A stretch of DNA of 14,424 nt from Thermotogaceae bacterium (GTDB lineage Bacteria; Thermotogota; Thermotogae; B21-G9; HyVt-16): assembly GCA_011043375.1 (NCBI GenBank), contig DQYP01000091.1, positions 1 through 14,424 on the forward strand. Direction: 5' to 3'. Every line of letters starts with the position of its first letter. Position 1 is the first letter of the stretch. Shown in pieces: positions 8,093 to 13,591 of the stretch. The notes under the pieces are model-generated. The model was not told the origin of the DNA. It searched no databases and saw only the letters and a list, made by a program, of their open reading frames with translations. Position numbers and translations under genes: made by a program.

Positions 8093-8926
8093 GTGAGAAA
8101 GCTCATTTTGATTGTTTCAATGTTGATAGCGATTGTACCAGTGTTTTCAGTGGATTTGACCTTTGAATTTGATAGAAAAATGTTTTCAATGGGAATGGTG
8201 ATGGATGCCATTCCCATTGAGCTTGGTTTTTTGATGGGTGAAAACAATGGAATAACAATGGGATTGAAGGGAACGGAATACTTGGAGGAAAAAATAGGTT
8301 TCTTGAGGTTGAGTTACGGAAAGTTGGATTATTTACTAAAAATCGGTTTGGGTGAGTCGCTGTACTATAGACTTGATCTCAATGCCAAGATGATTACTCC
8401 TCCTATTTTTTATGATATTCAGACATCCTTCAGAAATAAGGATAACATAAAGTATCCCATCATATTTGGTGATGCAGTTATATTTGGATCTGGAAAAAAA
8501 ATGCGGGGTTTTTCGAGGTTGTTTCTCGATTTAGACACCCAAAAGGAATTCTTCAATTTAAAATTAGACACGAGCTTGTCCGGTAGATCCATATCATTCT
8601 TTCCCGGATTTTTTCTGATCAGCAATAATAAACTGACAAGTACTGGTTTGATGTTCAATCCAATACCTGTGGATGAATACGGTATGAAAGGCTTGACACT
8701 CAAAGTTGGAACTGATTTCTTTGGATCCCCTTACATGGGATTTAATTGGGTTTTCAAATTACCAATTGGAAAGTCAAATATTGAGTTCAACACCGAGATA
8801 GGAATGACTGAAAACATTTCAATCGTTGGAATAACATTCGGTTTCAACTCAGAGAATTTGAAAGTCAAATTGGAATTGAACAATGATAACATTGGAATGA
8901 ACATTATCACGAACTTAAGTTTTTGA
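8093..8926 (+). CDS. Secreted, probable outer-membrane beta-barrel protein of unknown function
   Basis: I do not recognise a named family. The 277-residue product begins with a clear signal peptide: basic MRK, a hydrophobic core to about residue 17, then PVFS before VDL, a plausible signal peptidase I site near residue 19. The mature part has no further membrane helix. It shows many short alternating hydrophobic/polar strands with glycines and aromatic residues, and ends in ITNLSF with a C-terminal Phe, as barrel proteins inserted by BamA do. A small outer-membrane barrel, or a barrel-like periplasmic protein, is therefore likely. It is the last gene of the radical SAM-TetR unit and may be the component whose level TetR adjusts. 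A 13-bp inverted repeat lies within codons 32-43. Its stop is only 14 bases from the convergent fliY stop. Confidence 0.75.
   Translation: MRKLILIVSMLIAIVPVFSVDLTFEFDRKMFSMGMVMDAIPIELGFLMGENNGITMGLKGTEYLEEKIGFLRLSYGKLDYLLKIGLGESLYYRLDLNAKMITPPIFYDIQTSFRNKDNIKYPIIFGDAVIFGSGKKMRGFSRLFLDLDTQKEFFNLKLDTSLSGRSISFFPGFFLISNNKLTSTGLMFNPIPVDEYGMKGLTLKVGTDFFGSPYMGFNWVFKLPIGKSNIEFNTEIGMTENISIVGITFGFNSENLKVKLELNNDNIGMNIITNLSF
8186..8220 (+). repeat. Perfect 13-bp inverted repeat inside the secreted-protein gene
   Basis: Arms at 8186-8198 and 8208-8220 (TCAATGGGAATGG and its exact inverse) enclose a 9-base loop. In RNA this makes a stable hairpin about 95 bases after the start codon. A run of six T lies at 8227-8232, six bases beyond the right arm. 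Read on the other strand, a run of five T follows at a similar distance. It falls in codons 32-43 of the gene. Confidence 0.7.
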
Positions 8927-8940
8927 TTTATATCTTTGTA

Positions 8941-10086
8941 TTACTTCAAACTGTAAAGTCTTTCACGTGGACTGATTATTTCAGTTATTCTAACCCCAAA
9001 ATTTTCACCTATTACTACAACTTCACCTCTGGCTATGATCTTTCCGTTAACCAATATGTCTGCGTATTCCCCTGTTAACTTATCCAATTCAATTAACGAT
9101 CCTTTATCCAGTTCTAAAACCTGCTTTAAAGTCATTCTTGTTCTACCAAGTTCCACGGAAATCTCAAGGGGTATATCATATAAAAGTTTGAGACGATCAG
9201 ATGCTACAACTTCTTCTTCTGTTTCAAGTGGCTCTTCTTCAAATTCCGGTAATTCAACAGGCTGTGCTTTTACCTTCGGCTTTGGCCTTTCCGCCTCAAC
9301 AGATGGTTCTGATTTGATCCTTTGAGAGGTTTCTTTTTTAACCGTTGGGACATTCTCTACCTTCTGAACCTCCAAAGTTTTCTCGAAAAACATCTTTATC
9401 AATTGTTTTGCAAGTTGCGCATCGATTATTTGAAGAACTTCTGTTGAAATGAGGTCTTCTATATTCAGATTGAACCTTACGATCACTATCGGAACATCCA
9501 CATTTTTTGAGATAGGAGGAAATTCAAAATTTGGATCATCAAAATCTATCAATTCAACTTTTGGCGGTGCGATACTAATTCTTATCGAGAAGAAATCAGA
9601 CAACGTTGTAGCAAAAGCTCCCATCATCTGATTCATAGATTCACCAACAGCACTCATGGTTATTTCATCGAGTTCACCAGAAGATCTGCCAGGTCCCCCC
9701 ATCATAAGATCGGCAATTATTCTAGCAGCTTCAGAATCCATTATCAAAAGGCTTATCCCTTTTATACCCTCGGTGAATTCAATTGTGGCATATATTTTTT
9801 TCCCAGAGTAATCCTTTTTGAAGCCATCCAATGACTTTGTGATGACACTTGGAGTGGTTATAGTTACCTTCTTACCAAGCATGGTGGACAAAGCTGTTGC
9901 TGCAGCACCCATGGCAACATTCGAAACTTCACCAATTGCATCTATATCTTCAGAGGATAATTTCAAAGCACTTGATTGTTTTTCTTCTTCAACTTCTTGA
10001 TCTTCTTGTAACCCTTTCAACAAGGCGTCCAATTCCTCTTGCGAAAGAAATTCATTATCATTTTTCTCCTGATTCTGATCTGCCAC
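8941..10086 (-). CDS. fliY: Flagellar switch protein FliY (CheC-type phosphatase plus FliN domain)
   Basis: FliY is part of the cytoplasmic C-ring switch and dephosphorylates CheY-P. With the GTG at 10086 it has 381 residues. An N-terminal EFLSQEELDALL (12-23) resembles the CheY-P-binding peptide of FliM. The CheC-like domain has two intact active sites that both fit [D/S]xxxExxN-x22-P: Glu53/Asn56 with Pro79, and Glu149/Asn152 with Pro175. A charged, Pro- and Glu-rich linker (about 240-297) leads to a FliN/SpoA domain (about 298-374). The GTG at 10086 has AGGAGG eight bases upstream; an in-frame GTG at 10110 has none, although a near copy of the same bases surrounds it. The gene overlaps fliM by 29 bases. 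It is the last gene of the flagellar run before the convergent region. Confidence 0.92.
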   Translation of the reverse strand: MADQNQEKNDNEFLSQEELDALLKGLQEDQEVEEEKQSSALKLSSEDIDAIGEVSNVAMGAAATALSTMLGKKVTITTPSVITKSLDGFKKDYSGKKIYATIEFTEGIKGISLLIMDSEAARIIADLMMGGPGRSSGELDEITMSAVGESMNQMMGAFATTLSDFFSIRISIAPPKVELIDFDDPNFEFPPISKNVDVPIVIVRFNLNIEDLISTEVLQIIDAQLAKQLIKMFFEKTLEVQKVENVPTVKKETSQRIKSEPSVEAERPKPKVKAQPVELPEFEEEPLETEEEVVASDRLKLLYDIPLEISVELGRTRMTLKQVLELDKGSLIELDKLTGEYADILVNGKIIARGEVVVIGENFGVRITEIISPRERLYSLK

Positions 10087-11125
10087 TTGATTCACCTCCT
10101 GATTTGCCACTCAATAATCCTTGAAGTGAATTTTGTAGGATATCTTGAATCTCATCGCTTACTTTGGTTATTTTTACAGCCACTTTTCCACGATGTTTTC
10201 CAGGTATTCCCTGAAATTTTGGCATTCCCTGGACAAGCATATCAATTTCTTCATCGACTCGTTTATCCAGAATGATAACATCTCCTATCTCTAAGTTCAA
10301 AAGCTCCTTTAATTTAAGGGTTGATTTACCAAGTACTGCCGACAACTCGACAATGGACCTCTCCAAATTGTTCTTTATAAGCTCTGTTATCTGCGGATTT
10401 GTCTCTTTCGATGCTCTCAAAAACCACATTTGCGATGAAAAATTCTGCGCAAACGGTTCAAGTGTCGATGATAACCAACAGATGTTCATGAAACTTTCCA
10501 CCTGACCTATTGTCACACTTAGGGTTATCAAAAGTACCATCTCACTTGGAGGTGCTATCTGAACAAATTGCGGATTTGTCTCGATACTTTCGATCTCCGG
10601 TGTGAATTCTAGAAAATCTATCCAGGCTTCCTTTAAATATGAAAGCATCGTTGAGGCTTCTCTTCTTATTATACTCATCTCAATCTCAGTTAAGTTCCTC
10701 GAAGGTATCGAAGGTAAAACTCCCGTACCTCCCAAGAGCTTGTCTATTATTGCATATATTATCTCAAGATTTATCTCGAGAATACTATTACCACTCAATT
10801 CTGGAGCTGAAAATATTACCATAAAAGTTGGATTAGCCATTGATCTAACGAACTCATTGTAGGTTATTTGATCGATCGAAACCACCCTGACATCAACCAA
10901 ACTACGTGTCCTTCCAGATAAATAAGTTGATAAAACCCTCGAGAAATTCTCATGAATCATCTCAAAGGTTCTGATCTGATCTTTGGAGAACTTGCTGGGT
11001 TTACTGAAATCGTATAGTTTTACCTTTTTCTCCTCTGACTCCCTAATCTCCTCGGCTGTTAGCTCACCCTTTGTTAAAGCCGCCAACAAACTGTCTATTT
11101 CTTCCTGACTGAGTATATCAGACAT
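10058..11125 (-). CDS. fliM: Flagellar motor switch protein FliM
   Basis: FliM forms the middle of the C-ring, binds CheY-P and joins FliG to the FliN/FliY layer. The 355-residue protein begins with the CheY-P-binding peptide (ILSQEEIDSLL, 4-14). A CheC-like middle domain follows (about 45-235) with the GGTG motif at 132-135, the FliG-contact region, and then a SpoA domain (about 245-325). It lacks the CheC catalytic Glu-Asn pairs, as expected for FliM. The ATG at 11125 follows AAGGGGG by 6 bases. It sits 21 bases after fliL. The last 20 or so residues are a Gly/Ser/Glu-rich tail of low complexity that extends past the normal end of the family and contains the fliY ribosome site and start. 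Confidence 0.95.
   Translation of the reverse strand: MSDILSQEEIDSLLAALTKGELTAEEIRESEEKKVKLYDFSKPSKFSKDQIRTFEMIHENFSRVLSTYLSGRTRSLVDVRVVSIDQITYNEFVRSMANPTFMVIFSAPELSGNSILEINLEIIYAIIDKLLGGTGVLPSIPSRNLTEIEMSIIRREASTMLSYLKEAWIDFLEFTPEIESIETNPQFVQIAPPSEMVLLITLSVTIGQVESFMNICWLSSTLEPFAQNFSSQMWFLRASKETNPQITELIKNNLERSIVELSAVLGKSTLKLKELLNLEIGDVIILDKRVDEEIDMLVQGMPKFQGIPGKHRGKVAVKITKVSDEIQDILQNSLQGLLSGKSGGESSGRSESGEK
10093..10100 (-). promoter_or_regulatory. Shine-Dalgarno site of fliY inside fliM
   Basis: On the minus strand AGGAGGTG ends 6 bases before the GTG at 10086 (8 bases from AGGAGG). It lies within the Gly/Ser-rich tail codons of fliM and favours the downstream of two GTG candidates. Confidence 0.7.
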
Positions 11126-11146
11126 TTCATACCCCCTTCCGTCTTC

Positions 11147-11662
11147 TCATTCGACGGAGGATATGGCTTTTACATACATGAACACGTTGACAACACCAAA
11201 TTTTTCTTTTTCACCAACGAAACCCGTTATTTGATTAACCGCATCCTTGACCTGCGACTTCAAGAGTTCTATGCCTGGAGCTGTTCCAAGCTCCACAGAC
11301 TCTTTCCGCAAAAATATTTGTTGTATCGCATCTAAAATTTCATCTTTCTTTCCTGCTATTAATTCCCTACATTGATCACTTCCAACCTTGAAAGAAAGTG
11401 AATCTATGACAACAACGCTTTTACCACCTTTCAACATGAAGGTATACATCGAACCTGGTTGTATCAAAATAGCCTTTATATCACTTACAACTGTGCTTTG
11501 TTGCTCCTGTTGTTGAGATTTTGGAGATATCAAGTTGCTTCCAATGGTCATTATAACGAGAAACGATACACCAGCTGCTACTATGGCAGTTATTATTATT
11601 GTAATCAACATCGTTGATAAACCTTTTTTTTTGCCATTCTCTTGATTTTGTTCCTCCGGCAC
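11147..11662 (-). CDS. fliL: Flagellar basal-body-associated protein FliL
   Basis: FliL is a single-pass inner-membrane protein that surrounds the stator units and supports torque. The 171-residue product has a short charged cytoplasmic N-terminus, one membrane helix (about 16-41), a Gln/Ser linker (48-57) and a periplasmic domain with the stomatin-like FliL fold pattern (about 58-171). Sequence conservation in FliL is low, but size, topology and position between motB and fliM make the call firm. The GTG start at 11662 has GAGGTGA at 11667-11673, whose TGA is the motB stop codon, so translation of the two genes is probably coupled. Confidence 0.9.
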   Translation of the reverse strand: MPEEQNQENGKKKGLSTMLITIIITAIVAAGVSFLVIMTIGSNLISPKSQQQEQQSTVVSDIKAILIQPGSMYTFMLKGGKSVVVIDSLSFKVGSDQCRELIAGKKDEILDAIQQIFLRKESVELGTAPGIELLKSQVKDAVNQITGFVGEKEKFGVVNVFMYVKAISSVE

Positions 11663-11666
11663 TATG

Positions 11667-12545
11667 TCACCTCGCTTTTTCTCTCTTTATTAGTATATCT
11701 ATCCTTCTATATTCTCTTCTCAATTCTTCGAGCTTTTTCTCGAATTCATCTTTCAATCTTTTAACTTCAGCGTCCCTATAACTTTGACTTATTTCTCCCT
11801 TGGAAAGTTTTGTGTCCAAGAGCTCTATTTCCGTGTTTATCTGACTCTCTACTCTTTTGATTTCCTTTTTTATGGCTTTGTCTCCAACAGCTATTGGAAC
11901 GAATCTATCAGGGTCATAGAAATAATCTGGAACGAATCTCCCGAGTTGAACATCTGCAAAACGTTCTCTTATTCTTTTTTCCTTGAGTTCTTCAACAAAA
12001 AACTTTGCGACACTTGCAGCTCTCGCAGCACCGAGATGCCAATTCGATGGATATATGGAATTCAAAGGTAAAGGTTTATCATCACAATAGCCGTATATTT
12101 CGAGAACATTGGTTGTATGTTCAATTACTATTGTTCCTATTTTGCTCAAGAGTTCCTTGGCCTCTGCCGTGAGCTTAGCACTCGCGGGTTCAAAAAAGGC
12201 CATATCTTTGAGTGTAATTAATGTCCCTTCATCTACGGATTTTATGGTTATTTTACCTTTATACTTTTCATCTTCAACTATCTTCAGGATCTCTTCTCTT
12301 ATTCCCTTATTGGCTGTGATCAAAGGAGTTTCAGTTATAGATTTTCCTCCCATCAAAACACTTGGAGGTTTACCACTTAATATCCTTTGAATTCCTGCAG
12401 CAACCTGTTGGAATTTTCCAGGACTTATCGTTGACATCGATATCATAGCGACAAAAAAAGTCAAGAGTAGTGTGACCATATCTCCATACGTTGTCATCCA
12501 CGCTGGTGAGCCACCTTTTTTTTCCTCACGTTTCTTTTTCGCCAA
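11667..12545 (-). CDS. motB: Stator protein MotB with coiled-coil insertion
   Basis: MotB forms the ion channel of the flagellar stator with MotA and anchors it to peptidoglycan. The 292-residue protein has a basic N-terminus, one membrane helix (about 22-40) preceded by WMTTYG, and the ion-binding Asp22 (the equivalent of E. coli Asp32). A plug-like segment (about 41-65) is followed by an OmpA-type domain with YGYCDD (151-156) and NWHLGAARA (168-176). The usual closing NRRVDI element appears as EYRRIDILIKR at 278-288, about 59 residues after VPI (216-218), where about 10-15 are normal. The inserted stretch (about 222-277) is a highly charged, heptad-like helix. The start is TTG at 12545, behind GGGAGG (12556-12561) with a 10-base spacer. 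Whether the ion is H+ or Na+ cannot be decided here. Confidence 0.93.
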   Translation of the reverse strand: MAKKKREEKKGGSPAWMTTYGDMVTLLLTFFVAMISMSTISPGKFQQVAAGIQRILSGKPPSVLMGGKSITETPLITANKGIREEILKIVEDEKYKGKITIKSVDEGTLITLKDMAFFEPASAKLTAEAKELLSKIGTIVIEHTTNVLEIYGYCDDKPLPLNSIYPSNWHLGAARAASVAKFFVEELKEKRIRERFADVQLGRFVPDYFYDPDRFVPIAVGDKAIKKEIKRVESQINTEIELLDTKLSKGEISQSYRDAEVKRLKDEFEKKLEELRREYRRIDILIKREKAR

Positions 12546-12555
12546 ATCGATAATG

Positions 12556-12561
12556 CCTCCC
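12556..12561 (-). promoter_or_regulatory. Shine-Dalgarno site for the motB TTG start
   Basis: GGGAGG immediately follows the motA stop (12562-12564) and lies 10 bases before TTG 12545. No in-frame ATG or GTG exists nearby that keeps the conserved N-terminus. Confidence 0.65.
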
Positions 12562-13341
12562 TCAGCCTTCTGCTACCTGAGTTTCACTCTCATATTGGGC
12601 AAGTTCTTTCTCATTCAAAAACGCTTTTAGTTTTTCTTCGAGTATTCTCGGATTATCTCCAGCCTGTATCGATAAAATTCCTTCGAGTATCAACCGCTTT
12701 TCGAGAAGTTCTTTGGAAGCTTTAATCGCTATCTTTTCCCCCATGGGAAGAAAAAAACCATTTGCAAGTAAAGCCCCGTAGAATGTGGTTATCAAAGCTT
12801 TTGCCATGGCTGGTCCGAGTGTATCAGGGTTGTTCAAGGTTTTTAGCATCTGAATCAGTCCGATAAGGGTACCGATCATTCCAAATGCAGGAGCATAGGC
12901 TCCCGCGGAATCTAATACAGCTTTATGTCCCATGCGTTCTTCTTCGATTAAATCTAATTCGGATTCCATCATGGATTTCAAAAGATCCGGATCCGTTCCA
13001 TCCACCACCAATTGTAATCCTTGTTTGAAAAACGGATCATCGATCTCAGCGATATTTTCCTCCAGAGATAGTAATCCTTCACGCCTTGCCTTTTCTGAGA
13101 ATGAGGTTAAGGTTCTTATCAAATTCAAGGCATCACTCTTTCTCTCCTTTATGGTACTCATCACTATACCGAACAATTTAAAAGACCTTTCTTTTGGATG
13201 TGCAACAAAAACCGCTGCTATAGTGCCAACACCGACTATGAAAATTGAAGGAATATCTATAAAATCCTGTATACCGGCACCTATACCAAAGATAATAGCT
13301 ACAGCTACCAAAGAGATTCCAATTATTGTGGATATATCCAA
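12562..13341 (-). CDS. motA: Stator protein MotA
   Basis: MotA is the rotating outer subunit of the stator that pushes on FliG when ions pass. At 259 residues it matches the compact MotA/PomA type. Four membrane helices are visible (about 4-21, 30-47, 148-170, 180-203). The cytoplasmic loop carries the conserved charged segment ARREGLLSLE (85-94). Pro151 (AYAPAFG) and Pro199 correspond to the functional prolines of E. coli MotA. Thr185/Thr186 in ALITTFYG are present as in many family members. The TTG start at 13341 is supported by AGGAGG (13351-13356) with a 9-base spacer; the ATG in that spacer is followed at once by a stop. The start site lies against the end of flbD, so the two are probably translated together. 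Confidence 0.95.
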   Translation of the reverse strand: MDISTIIGISLVAVAIIFGIGAGIQDFIDIPSIFIVGVGTIAAVFVAHPKERSFKLFGIVMSTIKERKSDALNLIRTLTSFSEKARREGLLSLEENIAEIDDPFFKQGLQLVVDGTDPDLLKSMMESELDLIEEERMGHKAVLDSAGAYAPAFGMIGTLIGLIQMLKTLNNPDTLGPAMAKALITTFYGALLANGFFLPMGEKIAIKASKELLEKRLILEGILSIQAGDNPRILEEKLKAFLNEKELAQYESETQVAEG

Positions 13342-13347
13342 GTTACA

Positions 13348-13569
13348 TTACCTCCTGATTTCTGGTAAAAACTTCAGCAAACTTTCAACTGGGTATGCTT
13401 TCTTTTTATACTCTATAACCTTATCGACCACTTCGTCAACACTTTCAAGCACGATCAATTTTCTTCCATTGATGAGTGTTATAACGGTGTTCGGTGTGGA
13501 TTCTATGAGTTCTATCATCTCAGCGTTCAATACGAATTTCGTTCCATTCATTTGAGTCAAATGTATCAA
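13348..13569 (-). CDS. flbD: FlbD-family flagellar protein
   Basis: FlbD proteins are small (60-80 residues) and are encoded between flgE and motA in Thermotogota and Firmicutes; their exact role is unsettled, though they are tied to motility. The 73-residue product has the family pattern: MIHLTQMNG at the start, NAEMIELIESTPNTVITLINGRK in the middle (split here by its own PNT turn), and ESVDEVVDKVIEYK near 42-55. The start is TTG at 13569, which gives the conserved MI-LT-NG N-terminus. GAGGTG at 13575-13580 lies 5 bases upstream. It is not the unrelated sigma-54 activator FlbD of Caulobacter. Confidence 0.88.
   Translation of the reverse strand: MIHLTQMNGTKFVLNAEMIELIESTPNTVITLINGRKLIVLESVDEVVDKVIEYKKKAYPVESLLKFLPEIRR
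13351..13356 (-). promoter_or_regulatory. Shine-Dalgarno site for the motA TTG start, made of flbD Arg codons
   Basis: AGGAGG here is also the last two sense codons (Arg-Arg) of flbD. It lies 9 bases before TTG 13341. Confidence 0.7.
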
Positions 13570-13574
13570 AGGAG

Positions 13575-13580
13575 CACCTC
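13575..13580 (-). promoter_or_regulatory. Shine-Dalgarno site for the flbD TTG start
   Basis: GAGGTG lies 5 bases before TTG 13569, in the 22-base gap after flgE. Confidence 0.6.
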
Positions 13581-13591
13581 ATACCATTTGA

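Noticed and set aside
7768..8247. 159-codon open frame on the - strand opposite the TetR gene
   Set aside because: It is antisense to a clear TetR gene and to a signal peptide, has no ribosome site, and its composition reflects the opposite strand.
8912..8926. Palindrome AACTTAAGTT followed by T residues as a terminator
   Set aside because: The palindrome has no room for a loop, giving at most a three-base stem, so it cannot act as an intrinsic terminator.
12932..13555. 207-codon open frame on the + strand opposite motA and flbD
   Set aside because: It is the antisense shadow of two strongly conserved genes, with Ser/Ile-rich composition and no recognisable domain or ribosome site.
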